A DNA stretch of 64,000 nucleotides from Metaphire vulgaris (Eukaryota; Annelida; Clitellata; Crassiclitellata; Megascolecidae), in NCBI GenBank assembly GCA_018105865.1, contig CM030865.1, positions 9,480,013 through 9,544,012 on the forward strand, read 5' to 3'. Every line of letters starts with the position of its first letter. Position 1 is the stretch's first letter. The position numbers and the translations under genes were made by a program. Shown here piece by piece: positions 22,063 to 45,338 of the stretch. The notes under the pieces were generated by a model. It saw only the letters and a list, made by a program, of their open reading frames with translations. It did not search any database and was not told the DNA's origin.

Positions 22063-23051
22063 TCTGCCTGCTGTGAGCGTGAAATCGCTGAGCTGCGTAT
22101 ATACTGTGCACAGACGCCTGATAACCTGCAAAAGATCCGGTTTAGACCGCAAACTGCCCTGCAGCTATCCAAAAATTAACACAAATTCCCTACATTTAAA
22201 AAATTAATCAGTATTTCCAATTACCTCGACAAGGGAACCGATTATTGTAATGAAGACAAAGCCAGTTTGTACCGTAAGCGCCTTTCTTATGTTGATAGGC
22301 ATGTTACAGATCAAAGTCTGATCAATCTACCAATCTTAGCGCTCTTAAATACGATTCACAATATTTCCAGCATGTACACGAAACCAGTCAAACATCCACA
22401 GCCCTGCTGTTCTCTACCGGAATCCAGCTTTTATTACAATCTACTAACGCAGACACGACATTAATAACTGAACGGTGCTTAATACTAGACCTTATAGTGA
22501 AGATGCTAATAGCTGTTAGAACAAACATGTGACCCTCTATTACCGTCGCTGAAACCGTTGATAAATTACCCTGAACTGAAGACATGGCAACAGGATTATA
22601 ATTGCCCCAGGGCTTGCCTCATGAGCCTGACAAGAATACCCCATAATGACAGCCGGAACAAAAATTCTTGGTGATGGTCACTTATTAAATAATAATAATA
22701 TAATAAAACTAAGGTTTAAAGTGGTTCAGTAGGGACTGCCCTGTGTGAGAACCACTGTCACTAGTCACTTGTACCCGCGGAATGCGAGGATGAACCCCCT
22801 GATTTGTTGAGGGTAACTTTAAACATAATAACAATATTAACAATAATAATATGATTTAAAGTGGTCTAGGAGGCTAAGTAAGCCCCTCTGAAACTCGGGG
22901 TAGAATTCTCAAAAATTGCCAACATCGATTGCTTATAAGAATAGCTAATACGGTTTCAAAGGACATTTCAAATAGTTGAATAAATACACTAAAATTGAAT
23001 AAATCAACCAGTGGCGTACCTAGGGCATGTTGCGTTTGGGACGGTGCCATA

Positions 23052-23409
23052 CAGTGGCGGTTCCAGGAATTCTTGGTGGGGGATGAAAAATTTATAGGAA
23101 GTTGGTGGGGGATGCAAATTTAACAAAAAAGAAATGAGAGAAAAGGTAATTCTTAGTGTTTTGCCCACTAAATGTTAATAAACCTTGCAGGAAATGGCTG
23201 ACAAACAAAAACGTTATTCGCAGTATTTTTCATTAAATTTTTTAGAAGCTTACCGGAAAATAGGGTGACGAGCAACAAAAATGTCATACACATCCGCGGT
23301 TCATCGAATGGTACAAATTTCTAAAAGCTTACGAAAAATGTGTCGACAAGCAAAATAACTCCGGTGCGGGAATGCATCCCCAGTCATCAACATGGTGGAC
23401 CTACCGCTG
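23052..23409. mobile_element. hAT-type MITE, CAGTGGCGGTTCC family
   Basis: Left end CAGTGGCGGTTCC, right end GGACCTACCGCTG. Flanks gtgccata / gagccata (7 of 8). Two TGACAAGCAAAAT/AACAAAAACG motifs inside. Confidence 0.75.
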
Positions 23410-23546
23410 GAGCCATAGATGCCCCATAAATCCCAGGTGCCGACCCAAATTTCTTAAATGAAGTAATTAATTAATAAATCGAACGCAACAGCTATTAATT
23501 AGCCTTGGTTCGTGCTTATTTACTACTGGTAATGCCAATTCAATAT

Positions 23547-24120
23547 TTATTTATTTATTTATTTATTGACAATTTATATAGCGCAGTAGACAAGGCTAGG
23601 GTCTACAACAAGAGCGCTTAACACAGTTCATATCCAATATTAAATAAATGTGTCTTCAAATTTATAATGAAAAGTCCAGCTGAGACTGCTCCAGTCACAT
23701 TGTTGGAAGAGAGTTCCACAGGGCGGGATTCCCACGCGCGAATGATCTTTCCCCAAACTTAGGGGTCTTGGACGAAGGAGAGACCAACAACTGCACTCTC
23801 CGACTGGACCTGAGAACCGATCTCCTCTCGATCACAGTCGATCTTCGTACACGCACAGTTAGATAATCAGGACAGAGTGGATCGTGTAAAGCCCGAAACG
23901 TAAGCCAACAGCGCTTGTAGATAATGCGCTGTGGAGCACGGAGCCAGTGGAGTCGATCTCTAAGGAGAGGAGTGACGTGGTCACCCCAGCGACAGCCGAA
24001 AATCACTCGTGCAGCCTGGTTCAGCACTGATTGTAGGCGGTTCAGTCTAGTATCCGGAAGTCCAAGAAGCACACCGTTACAGTAATCAATTCGTGTCACT
24101 ACCAGGGCCCGCACTAACTT
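23547..24120 (-). pseudogene. CR1/L2-like LINE: RT C-terminus plus 3' end
   Basis: A 139-codon minus frame reads VTRIDYCNGVLLGLPDTR, LQSVLNQAARVIFG, LHWLRAPQRIIYK, NPALWNSLPTM, followed by a 3' UTR with gcgctatataaattgtcaat at its end (23,560-23,590 on the minus strand). Clean match to the region after the RT domain of CR1/L2/Jockey-like elements. Truncated at the 5' side, so the catalytic core is missing. Confidence 0.9.
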
Positions 24121-24459
24121 GGACAGCCGCGCTCACTGGCAGGTACCGTCGAATTGACCTAATAGCAATAGCAATAGCAAACAGGCAGGGCCTATACATG
24201 CAATTTTCACACCTTGTTGCTGCGTCAATCGAAAATGTGACCACCCCTGCCAAAAACTAATAAAAAACGGGTGTTCTTGCTTTCTTGTGGGCAAAAGCCT
24301 TGAATTGCCGATCCTTTCTTTTGCCACCAGGGGCGGATCGCCATTTCCACTCCCCTAGGCACGCCACTGATCTGTATTGCAGATGATTACAATTCAATCA
24401 TTCACAGTATTTCAGATCTAAACGTTGATGCATTTATTCACTATTCAGATACCATCGAT

Positions 24460-24695
<236 letters not shown>

Positions 24696-25280
24696 ACATT
24701 TTATCGTCGCTTTTGAATAAAATTCATAAATATTCTTGGTCAGAATATAGGAGATTGGCTTCTGGTTATAATAATGCTAACAACGGTTGTTAAACTGTGG
24801 ATCTCCAGAGTCTCAGAAACATCTCGCAATGGTTGTCAACTTGTCAATGTACTCTGAGCAGCATAGACTTAGAAATATCCTTGATTTTTCCCCATCGTTT
24901 CCTCTTGTACTCTATTTGCGCCCTCTTGCGTCGAGCACGATTCTCACGACGCCGAGAGCAGCATTGCCTGGAATCGTCACGACTCACCTGTACTACCTGT
25001 GACGCAATGAGTCGACGAGATGAGATAACCTGCCTACTAGGATTTCATTTTCAATTTAGCGTTCTAGACGAGTTTTTTTTTCTCTCTCTCTCTCTCGTTT
25101 GGTTGATGAAGCTACTCCTGCGATTAGCACGACACAATCGTTATTTATATAGCGCAAACAGTAGCACATATGTTCATGCCAACGCGACAACCTTAGCATA
25201 GATGCGTCTATGCACACTCATTGTCGATATAATATTATAAATATAGGCAACGCTGGTACTACTATGCGTGACATGCTAGG

Positions 25281-25345
25281 AATTGTCACTCACTCACTTA
25301 CTCACTCACTCACTCACTCACTCACTTAGTCACTCCCTCATTCAC
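25281..25345. repeat. (CACT)n microsatellite
   Basis: About twelve imperfect cact units. Confidence 0.85.
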
Positions 25346-25875
25346 TCGATCGGCTGAATTTTTAAGATGCAATTTTATGGGAAGAGAGAGAGAGAGAGTG
25401 ATGAAAAGCTTTGGCAAAGTTCGTTTTCTCATTAGCCATTGTGTAACTAATACTCTCTCCATAGGCACGAGAATGACATTAGATGCTGCTAGATTTCCTA
25501 TACCACGCGCAATGTATTTAGGCAGGGCACGTGGATCTCAGAAGCCATCTATAGATGCGGTAACATTTACACCATCGGCGATTAATATGCGCTTAAATTT
25601 CATATGCTGACTAACAATTATTATAGCAAGAAAACAATTACTTAAGGAGTGAGAGAAAAAGAGAGAGAGAGGGAGGAAGAGACAGGGAGAGAGATAGAGA
25701 AAGATCAGAAATTTCATATAAACGATATTTCTTGTCTTGGCTTCATTTTCTGCGCTGTGTGTAAAAATTATTCTTTTAAATGTAATTATGAATTATGTGT
25801 TTCACGCTAACATCGGCTGGCACCATTCGTCTAAATTTAAATCACGTCCTATTTTCTTTTTTCATACTCTGCCTT

Positions 25876-26294
25876 CAGGGCCGGATTAAGGTCCGAGTGG
25901 GCCGGGGGGGGGGCTGAAAAAAGGGCCGTCGTCTATACTGAAAATCTTTGACAAGCAAAAAAAGGTATCTCCCTTCCAAACAGTGGCGGCTCCACAGTGG
26001 GAACCCAGTGGGAGCCCGGTGGGGCCGTGCCCCTATTGAGTTCCTACTCCTAAGTGGCCCCTCTGTTGGGACCCCATACTTAATACTACATACCTAACAA
26101 AAAATGTTTGGCCCCATGAGTAGAATTTGCCACCCCAATTCCCAACGGCCCCACACTTGAAAAAATCCTGGAGCCGCCACTGCTTCCAAATCGTGCTGAC
26201 AAGCAAAAAAAGGTTATCTCGAAAATCGGTGGGCCTATTTTCATGATGGGCCGGGGACTACAGCCCCCTCAGCCTCCGCCTTAATATGGCCCTG
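25876..26294. mobile_element. hAT-type MITE (host of a nested MITE), perfect TSD
   Basis: CAGGGCCGGATTAAGG ... CCTTAATATGGCCCTG with tctgcctt on both sides. It is split by the insertion at 25,981-26,182. Interior tgacaagcaaaaaaaggt occurs on both sides of the insertion. Confidence 0.88.
25981..26182. mobile_element. hAT-type MITE nested inside 25,876-26,294, perfect TSD
   Basis: CAGTGGCGGCTCCA ... GGAGCCGCCACTG, flanks cttccaaa on both sides. Nesting dates it as younger than its host. Confidence 0.92.
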
Positions 26295-26425
26295 TCTGCC
26301 TTGCTGCTCCCTCACTCCAACTCTGACTGATCTCTGGAATTGCCCTTACCCGGCTGACCACTAAACTTCGGCTATAGCTATTTCAACTGTAGATCAAGCG
26401 CCTAGGAATAAACAGCTATACTACC

Positions 26426-26725
26426 AACGGCGGTTTCACCATGTTGATGACTGGAGATGCATCCCCCACCGGGGTTCCGGATGACCTTTTTTGCTTGTCA
26501 ACCTATTTTCCGGTGAATTTTTAAAAACCTTAGTGAAAAATACTGCGAATGACTCCTTTTTGCTTGTCTGCCTTTTTTGGCAAGGTTTATTAGCATTTGG
26601 TGGGGAAAACACTAACAATGACCTTTTTCTCTCTTTTCTTTTCTTCTTCTTCACTTTGCATCTCCCACCAACTTCCTAGAAATTTTTTCATCCCCCCGCG
26701 CCAAGAACTCCTGAAACCGCCACTG
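26426..26725. mobile_element. hAT-type MITE, CGGCGGTTTC family, decayed
   Basis: Ends roughly ACGGCGGTTTCAC and GAAACCGCCACTG. Two copies of cctttttgcttgtc inside. No clear target duplication. Confidence 0.6.
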
Positions 26726-27067
26726 GCTACGCTATGTAAGTCCACTAAATTGTACTTACTTCTTTCTAGATTCAAATCAATTTTTCTCACTGCTATCGAC
26801 TCCCATTTTTTATTTTATCGTACGTTGGTTTCCCACGGTCATCCAACAATTGGTAGACGCCGCAGGAAGAAGAATGTGAGCATTTTGAGAGAAATTTTGG
26901 GAATTTTCACAAGGATTTATTTTAAAAGCCTGTCGTCAGCAAAAGAAATATTGGGGGTTTAGATTGCGTAGGCCTATCACACTGGTATCATAATTAATAT
27001 TCGCCATATATTGCCAATAATTTGCAACCTCGTGTAAAGTGACAGAAGTGCTGATGTACTGACTCAC

Positions 27068-27147
27068 TTAACCCCTTAACTGGGGATCCCGGATATATCC
27101 GTCCATTTTACATTGAGTTACAGTTAAATACACGGTTAATGGGTTAA
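27068..27147. mobile_element. 80-bp piggyBac-like MITE
   Basis: TTAACCCCTTAACTGGGG ... GGTTAATGGGTTAA, TTAA at both borders. An 80-bp copy in opposite orientation is at 60,568-60,647. Confidence 0.65.
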
Positions 27148-27164
27148 GGTTGTGGTACCATAAC

Positions 27165-27985
27165 TAAATCGCGGACGACAAAATAGCGGAGACAAAATCG
27201 CGGACGACAAAATAGCGGACGTAATCAAAATCGAACGGACGACAAAATACGAAGAGAAAAACCGTTATTGATTAAAATGGAGCGCCGACAGTTTAGTATA
27301 TGCGATACGTCTCTTTGATTAGCGACGTGTATTAATTTTGATTGATATGAAGAGACCTTTATCGTTAATTCTACGTTATTGATTAATATGGAGTATCGTT
27401 TTTTTTTAACTGTTTAGTATAACTTGTTAAAGATAATCAGTATCTTTGATTAGCTTTGAAAAGTTGTATTAATTTTAATAAACATACTAAAGTTTTGAAG
27501 TGATGGTTGTGCTCTCTATCGTTTCTTGCTTCGGCTATGTCATGTGAATGATATTCAGTATCGTTTTTCGTTTCGATGATTTAACTACGCTCGGCTATGA
27601 CTTGTTAAAGATAATCAGTATCGTTGTTAAAATTTGAGACCATTTGTGACGCTGTACACGTATTTTTTTGGAAACGTCGGGGTTTCTGACGCTGCAATGA
27701 TTCACTAAAGAGGGCAGACTACGAACAATTGCATGCAACGTCTGTTATCGCCCAAGTTTTGCGACGTGATAAACGGTTGTCTACCAAAGTTAGCTCAGGG
27801 TTTTAAGGTAAAGAATAACGATTTTAAATTGATGTTAAATTGAAAGTTGTGCTCTCTATCGTTTCTTGCTTCGCGCTATTTTGCGCTATTTTGTCGTCCG
27901 CGATTTTGTCTCCGCTATTTTGTCTCCGCGATTTTGTCTCCGCGATTTTGTCTCCGCTATTTTGTCGTCCGCGATTTTGTCTGGA
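27165..27985. mobile_element. Foldback-like element with iterated (T)CGCGGACGACAAAA ends
   Basis: Left end: direct iterations of gcgga(c/g)(g)acaaaat. Right end: about six inverted iterations (attttgtc(gt)ccgc). The middle is AT-rich with gttttttaactg and atagcgg-like strings. No transposase frame. Confidence 0.65.
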
Positions 27986-28019
27986 CACCTAAAGTTGTAT
28001 ATTTATTCCATCATTTGCT

Positions 28020-28160
28020 TGCTTCCTTCCTTCCTTTCTTGCTTCCTTATTTCTTCGTTCGTTCCTTGATTTCTTGCTTTCTTGCTTACTTCTTTTCTTC
28101 ATTTCTCCCTTCCCTCCGTCCTCTCTGTATTCCTTCATTCCTGCCTTCCTCCCTTCATTA
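28020..28160. repeat. Pyrimidine-rich CTTCC/CTTGC repeat
   Basis: Irregular tandem of cttcctt, cttgctt and cattcc units. Confidence 0.7.
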
Positions 28161-28511
28161 ATTCATTCACATTTCCGATGAAATTTCTGACTCAAATACG
28201 CTTCTGACCTAAGTAGATATTAACATAGATGCAAAAACGTCGGAAAAATAATTTTAAAAACGTTAAAAAAACGTCAACAACGTTACAAACATTTTAAAAA
28301 ACGTTAAAAACGTAAAAACGTGAGTAAAATAAAAAAAACGTAAAAAACGTTTATTACATCGATGAATGTTAACAGGGATGCCAACGAAGGTACTGCAGAT
28401 ACAACTATAGGTTTTCGGGTTAGATAGTTGTAATGCATTAACCAGAAATGTGGAAAATAATTAGCTGTAGTGCAGAATATTCGCTGCAGGCGGCTCAACG
28501 GACCAACGAAG

Positions 28512-28619
28512 ATGCATCAGACCTCTCTAGGCGTGCGACAGGCGATTGAAATGCACCGTCTTCGCCAGCGTCTTCGCTTTAAACTTCGTAAAGTCAGTCG
28601 TCAAATGCTATCTGCATAG
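28512..28619 (+). other. Possible short upstream reading frame before the CNG start
   Basis: 36 codons from ATG to TAG, Arg/Lys-rich (RLRQRLRFKLRKVSR). About 120 bp above the proposed CNG start. It could be an upstream ORF if the 5' UTR includes it. cagtaagtaagtaag lies between, so part may instead be spliced out. Confidence 0.2.
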
Positions 28620-28740
28620 AACGCCATGACTGCGCTTATTTCGGGCTACGACAACCAGTAAGTAAGTAAGCCAGCAAGCCATCGCATTCGAATTAGTTTT
28701 AAGCCATCGTATTGGCTTGAAATATTATAATCTGCGAAAG

Positions 28741-39044
<10,304 letters not shown>

Positions 39045-39045
39045 A

Positions 39046-39440
<395 letters not shown>

Positions 39441-39767
39441 CGATTTAGCAACGTTCTAAGTCGTTCAAACGGTAAAGAAATTCTTGTTTAAATAGAATAA
39501 TTAATTCTACACAGATATTGGAGCACATAAAGTTATGTTGATTTCTTGTCAAACTTGCTAAGCAGGCTTTTATAATACACAGTATAGAGTTATCGTTGAC
39601 TTGTAATCTGCACTTTGTGAAGCTCAACTCTTTCGAAAAAATAAACTCGAATTTTGATCATGACCAACAAAATTCTTGACAAGCAAAAAAGGTCAGACTC
39701 ATTTTTCCTGCGGTACTTTTCCCTTTGCAGTTATGCTGACAAGCAAAAAGGGTCGTCACCTTACATC

Positions 39768-39952
39768 CAGTGTTTATTCTAGGCCTTTTTTTGGGGGGGG
39801 GGATCCCCCAACGTTTTAAAATTCCCCAAAATTTGTATGTGTTGGCTTGGGGATGGAAATCCCCCCCAAAAAAAGCGTGGAGAGTCAAATCTTGTCCCCC
39901 CAAACATTTCAAACTCCCCCCCATAATGTCAAGGTGGCTAGAATAAACACTG
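39768..39952. mobile_element. hAT-type MITE, CAGTGTTTATTCTAG family
   Basis: CAGTGTTTATTCTAGGCC ... GGTGGCTAGAATAAACACTG. cttacatc precedes it directly and recurs one base after its end. Confidence 0.85.
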
Positions 39953-40277
39953 TCTTACATCTTTACTATATAGCGCTTACAAATAATATTTTGCGTCGGC
40001 GGCCAAGGGGGGTTAACCCCAAAACCGTGTCCGAAAATTTAAAATGTATGGAAACACATTTAAAAATTTTTTCGTCGGCATCCAAGGGAGGGTTAATCCC
40101 CAAACACCCCTTGGCTACGCCACTGATCAAATGAATGCATTGGATTCGAATCTGTACAGTAGACATTTCAATACAGTATAGGGTTCCTTTGGGCAGATTG
40201 GGCTGCATCGTAGAATTTTTAAAGTCTCCGTAAAATTTCAATTATTTACTAACACTTCATAACGACAGTGATTCAAA

Positions 40278-40690
40278 CAGTGTTTTATTTCTAGACCTTC
40301 TCTGAGGGGGAATCCCCCCTCAAGTTTGAAATTCCCTCCCAATTTTGACATGTTGTCAAGTAGTATAACCTCACCAATGTCTGTTCTTCAAAAATGTTGA
40401 ACTCCTCCCCCCCCGCCAGAGACGTCATTTGGGGGCAGGGGGCATTTGCCCCTCCTGATTTTGAGGGGAAAAATTTTTTTGCCAATGTTTGTGTTATTTT
40501 AGATTTTACACGCCCTAAAGGAGTGCTTGATGATGTTAAGTAACCGTGAAAATTGGCTGACAAGCAAAAAAAGGTAGTCAGCTTTTTCGCAAACTTGTAA
40601 CTTGTCAGGTCGAAAGTGTTTTGCCCCCTGAAAAACAGTGAAATGACGTCTCTGCCCTCCGCAATGTCTAGGTGGCTAGGATAAACACTG
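40278..40690. mobile_element. hAT-type MITE, CAGTGTTTATTCTAG family, composite
   Basis: Flanks gattcaaa / gattcaag (7 of 8). A GACGTCATTTGGGGGCAGGG ... GAAATGACGTCTCTGCCC inner inverted repeat (40,420-40,655) suggests a second element nested inside, carrying tgacaagcaaaaaaaggta. Confidence 0.78.
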
Positions 40691-40805
40691 GATTCAAGGC
40701 TTCGTAACGATAAGCTTTAGTGCAGCCGTGTCAAACTCGTTCATATGAAGGACCACATAAAAGTCTTCGTGGTTGTCGTGGGCTGGATTCGTACATAGCA
40801 TTAAC

Positions 40806-40963
40806 CAGGGGCGTAGCCAGGAATTTCATTTGGGGGTATAATGTGATTGGGGAGAGGTATAAATCATTAAAAACTTTGAAAATCTTAAAAAACACATACA
40901 AATTTTAAGGTAGTCTGATTTTGGGGGTATATTTACCGATATACCCCCGTCGCTACGCCTCTG
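40806..40963. mobile_element. hAT-type MITE, CAGGGGCGTAGCC family, perfect TSD
   Basis: Flanks gcattaac on both sides. Same family as 4824-5014 and 14,127-14,312 but internally deleted. Confidence 0.9.
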
Positions 40964-41059
40964 GCATTAACACGAACTACAATTCAATCGTTGAACGATA
41001 ATGTAAACCAGGGGTGTCAAAACCTTGGCCCGCGGGCCAAATTTGGCAAGCGGGCTGAT

Positions 41060-41228
41060 CAGGGTGCGATTTGTGACCTGAAGCAGTGGGGGGATATGTC
41101 GAGCTTGGGGGATGTAGTTATTGGAAACTGTAGCAGTGGGGGATGTGCTGGTGGGGGATGTAGCAGTAGGGGGGATGCAGTTGGGCAGTGGGGGGAAGAT
41201 CCCCCTTCCCCTCGCAAATCGCGCCCTG
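41060..41228. mobile_element. hAT-type MITE, CAGGGTGCGATTTG ends, G-rich
   Basis: CAGGGTGCGATTTG ... CAAATCGCGCCCTG. Flanks gggctgat / gggctgac (7 of 8). Interior is repeated gggggatgtagcagt. It sits inside another repeat (caggggtgtcaaaa...gcccgcgggcc from 41,011). A second, truncated copy is at about 62,970-63,112. Confidence 0.8.
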
Positions 41229-41675
41229 GGGCTGACTTTAGTTGGCCCGCGAAACTATTTACGTTATTTTTGGTAAATGTTTAAAGATTTCTATGAGCAA
41301 CTTCCAAAAGAAGCATTTCTCCAATTAAGAAAACAAGTAACAATCATGTTATCTCTCCTTTGCCAGCACTTAGGCCTATACTTATGCGAGCAATGCTTTT
41401 ACAGATTGACACTATTAGGCCTAATGACAACACTGAGATAACGTCTGTTCGAAAGAAATCTACAGGCGAATTTGAAAGTAGCTTTGGCCGCGGATTTAAA
41501 AACTAGACTTATGAAAAATAAACAATGCCGTCTGTCCTCAGCTTCCACATCTTCATCAGCTGTCATCTAACTTTATTTGTTTTCAATTCGATCTTCACCA
41601 TTAAAGGATTTTGAAGTTGAACTGTATCCATTAGACTAGACTAGAATCCGGTTTGTCATAGTTACCACAATAGGT

Positions 41676-41905
<230 letters not shown>

Positions 41906-42678
41906 GGAGATATTGTTGCCCCTCAGCGAGGGGCAACAATTGTCCACAAATTATTGACGTAACTAATGGACACCCCCTATTCTGCATTTTCCTTTTTTTG
42001 CCTTATTGAAAGCGGCTATTGGTCACATGTGTGAACTGAATCTTGCCTCGATTTTCTATTGGTTGCACACCTGTTAACTACAGCGATAGCGACATATTTG
42101 CAACAGAATTCTAGCGTAGATAAATTTAATAATAAATAAAAATCTAATATGTTAAAACATTTACGCTAATAGGCATCCTTTATTTTTATAAATTCGACTC
42201 GATTTCTGCGAAATTTGTTGGAGGCCCGCCAAGTTTCAGACGTTGAACCTTATGTCCAGGCTGCAATTGGACAAATCCAGGTCAATGAAAATCAAAAGCA
42301 GGTCAAGGCTGTCGAAACAAAATAATGTCTACAAACATTTCAGCGCGCAATAAAACCCCAAGAGTTTATAACTTGATCGCGTTCATTAAAATTTTATTAC
42401 GTTGACTTAAGAAAACAGTAGATTGCGTTCCGCACATTCGAGTTGGCGTAGACTGGAAAATTCCGGATTTCCCAGCGTAGAGGAGTCCTTTGTATTGGAA
42501 CATTGTTTTGAAGCAGGTGTAGCAAATGTATGTACCCTTCTATAATTATGCTTCACGGTGGCAAACGTGTACTGTTTCTACTGCCTGTCGCCGCCGACAA
42601 CGCATCAAAGCTCAATGTGTACATTGCGGGACTCGCAACTGATTTCTACACCTCGTGTTCATGCACTTCTCAATAATT

Positions 42679-42775
42679 TGTTCTGCTGCCTTTAATAAAT
42701 ATGTTTTGCTGCCTTTAATAAATATGCCTTTAATAAATATGTTTTGCTGCCTTTAATAAATATGTTTTGCTGCCT
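42679..42775. repeat. Tandem repeat, unit tgcctttaataaatatgttt
   Basis: Four to five copies of about 23 bp, one short. Contains repeated aataaa strings, which should not be read as poly(A) signals. Confidence 0.85.
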
Positions 42776-43713
42776 TGAACTTCAATTTCTACCACAAAGT
42801 TTCTGCATCTTTAGTTAAAATATTCTACCGGTAAAGTCTTTCCGATTACTAAATAACCCTGTCTGTCTGTCTCCCTGCCTCTCTGTGTGTAGTGCGTAAA
42901 CTGACTCAACTCTACTCTACTCCGAGATGATCGATCGGCTTGGGTTTAATAATATAAATTCTGGGATTTTATTTCTCGGACAAGACACATCAGGGTTATT
43001 TCCCTTGTGAATGGGGGGAGGGTGTCAGGAAAATCAGGGGTGGGTGGGTGGTTATTTCTAGCAGGATTGCAGGCTTGTGAATTTGGGGTGCCGGGAAAAT
43101 CTGGGGAGGGGCGGAATTTGGAAGTCTCTACCCAAAAAGGCTGACAAGCAAAAAAACGTTATCAAGTCTCAAAAAAGCCTGACAAACAAAAAAGGTCATC
43201 CGAGGATGAAAGTTGAAAGTTGGGGAGCGTACTTCTCCATTTGGGGTGGGGGTGTCTAGGGCTAATTAATATGCATTTTGTATGCATACCATTGTCACAT
43301 TACCAAATTTTGGGGGCGTCAACCTCAAATTTGGGGTGTTGGGTTTTTTTAGGGGATGTAAGAATATTCCTGAGCCACATACATTCCTACGGGCATCGAA
43401 GCTTTGACATGTTAGCGCAAAAACATCGAAGCTGATAGCTCTCTACCACAAAGGGATGCTAAAATAGTTACAGGCATAAATACTTGACAAGAACAGCCGC
43501 ACACAGTTATCCAGCAGGTACAACAAAGGAATACAGGAAAAGACAGGACAGGATAGGTTTGCGTTTGGCAGAAAAGCGAGGGGGAAAAGAAACCAATTTG
43601 TTGACATCGAGCTCACACTTTGACTTTGGATCAATTTTGGAATAAGATTTTGCTGTAATTTTGCGAGCACCGAATATCCGACAACAAAAGCAACAACAAC
43701 AACTACTGCTACT

Positions 43714-43903
43714 CAGTGTTTAATCTAGACTCCTGGACTTCGGAGGGGGGACTGGCAAAGCCGGGGGAACTGACAAAACCGCGGGGGAAGTCAGCTAGAG
43801 GGCTGCTGTTAGTTGATGTAGTATGCCAAAATTTCCGGGGGGAATTTCAAATTTTCGGAGGGAAAGGACAATTTTCCCCCCGGAAACGGCCTAGATTAAA
43901 CCA
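43714..43903. mobile_element. hAT-type MITE, CAGTGTTTAATCTAG family
   Basis: CAGTGTTTAATCTAGACTCC ... GGCCTAGATTAAACCATG (right end mutated). Directly followed by a CTG/CTA array. Confidence 0.7.
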
Positions 43904-43929
43904 TGCTGCTGCTGCTGCTGCTGCTGCTG

Positions 43930-44026
<97 letters not shown>
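43904..44026. repeat. (CTG)n(CTA)n microsatellite
   Basis: About nine ctg then 32 cta units. Confidence 0.95.
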
Positions 44027-44028
<2 letters not shown>

Positions 44029-44689
44029 GACAGTGAAACGGCTGAGGATAGAATATTACGGAGAACGAACGTGAACATCATGTTTTATTACTCATTGAAA
44101 CGAGGACGCACAACGTGATTTAATATTACTCAAGCGGTGTTGTCGTTGTCGTTGAGGTCGTTGTCATTGTTTTCGACGATGATGAGTGAGTCGTTGTTGT
44201 CGTAACTGGATGATAATTACGCAGCGATTTCGAAGACCGATTGATAACAAGCTACACGATTAGATAAGAGAGAATCTATTGATTAAGCGCTATTTCGATT
44301 GGTTTTCCAGAACGGAATAGGTAAGTTTCTGTTTGAAAATCTTGGGGGTGAGGCGGGATGGTCGGCCCCAGCAATGTTTTAGCACTATTTTGCCTGGAAT
44401 GAGCCTACACGAATTCTCCTTTTGAATTAGGTTTAGGGTGGTGATACGAATTGAGGCTGCGGACAGTTTTTGGGCTTACTTTAGGGTGGTGAAAAAAATT
44501 GGGGCCACGAAAATTGTGGGGACTTACGGTGGTAAAATTAGAGATATGGACAGTTCTTGGGCTTATTTAGGTAAAAGACAGGTCCCGTACTCGAGTCCGA
44601 GCGTTGGGTTTCGGCGCTTGTCTAGGCAATCAGCGACGTGGGTGCTATAATCCAATGATCCATTAATCTGGGGTAGGTTGCTATTACTT

Positions 44690-45060
44690 TCCCCAGACCC
44701 ACGTTTTACCTCGCAGCTTAACGCTGCTCCTCATTTTACCACCGCCCTCTAGCGGGTAAGGCTGAGTTGACCTTAAGTAGGGCGCCTGCTGGTATCGAAC
44801 CTGCGACCTTCTGGTCTATCGTCCAGTGTTGTTACCACCAGTGTTTAATCTAGGCCGTTTCCGGGGGGAAATTGCCATTACCCCGGAAATTTCAAATTCC
44901 CCCCCGGAAATTTTGGAATACTACATGGACTAACAGCGGCCCTAGCAGAATTCCCTCGGCTTTGTCAGTTTCCCCTCCGGCTTTTTCAGTTCCCCCCGGA
45001 GTCCAGGAGTCTAGATTAAACACTGGTTACCACTCTGCTAAATTCCCGCCCCAACCTTAC
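44690..45060 (-). repeat. tRNA-derived SINE, interrupted by a MITE
   Basis: On the minus strand: A box TAGCAGAGTGG (45,040-45,030), B box GGTTCGATACC (44,801-44,791), then taaggtcaactcagcctta. Both boxes match RNA polymerase III consensus. The MITE 44,839-45,025 lies between them and removing it with one TSD copy restores a normal spacing. Another copy at 58,925-59,065. Confidence 0.75.
44839..45025. mobile_element. hAT-type MITE inside the SINE, perfect TSD
   Basis: CAGTGTTTAATCTAGGCCG ... GTCTAGATTAAACACTG with gttaccac on both sides (44,831-44,838; 45,026-45,033). Because the host SINE is known, this is the clearest proof of 8-bp duplication for the family. Confidence 0.95.
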
Positions 45061-45169
45061 ATAGGGTGGTGATAAAAATTGGGTATACAGACGCTTTTTT
45101 GACTTACTTAAGTTTATGGTCTAGTATGATGTTTTCAGTCATTACTCATAAAAAGTTAATATTGCAATA

Positions 45170-45338
45170 CAGTGGTGTATTTACCATTGGGCCATTTGGG
45201 CCATGGCCCCCCTTTGGTCTTGGCCTAGCCTGTCCTGTGACCATGACAAGCAAAAAAGTCGTCAACTTTTTTCCAAAGTTGTAACTTGTCAGGTCGAAAG
45301 TGTCTGGCCCCCTTACCAAAATTCTAAATACGCCACTG
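45170..45338. mobile_element. hAT-type MITE, perfect TSD
   Basis: CAGTGGTGTATTTA ... TAAATACGCCACTG, flanks ttgcaata on both sides. Internal tgacaagcaaaaaagtcgtc. Confidence 0.93.
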
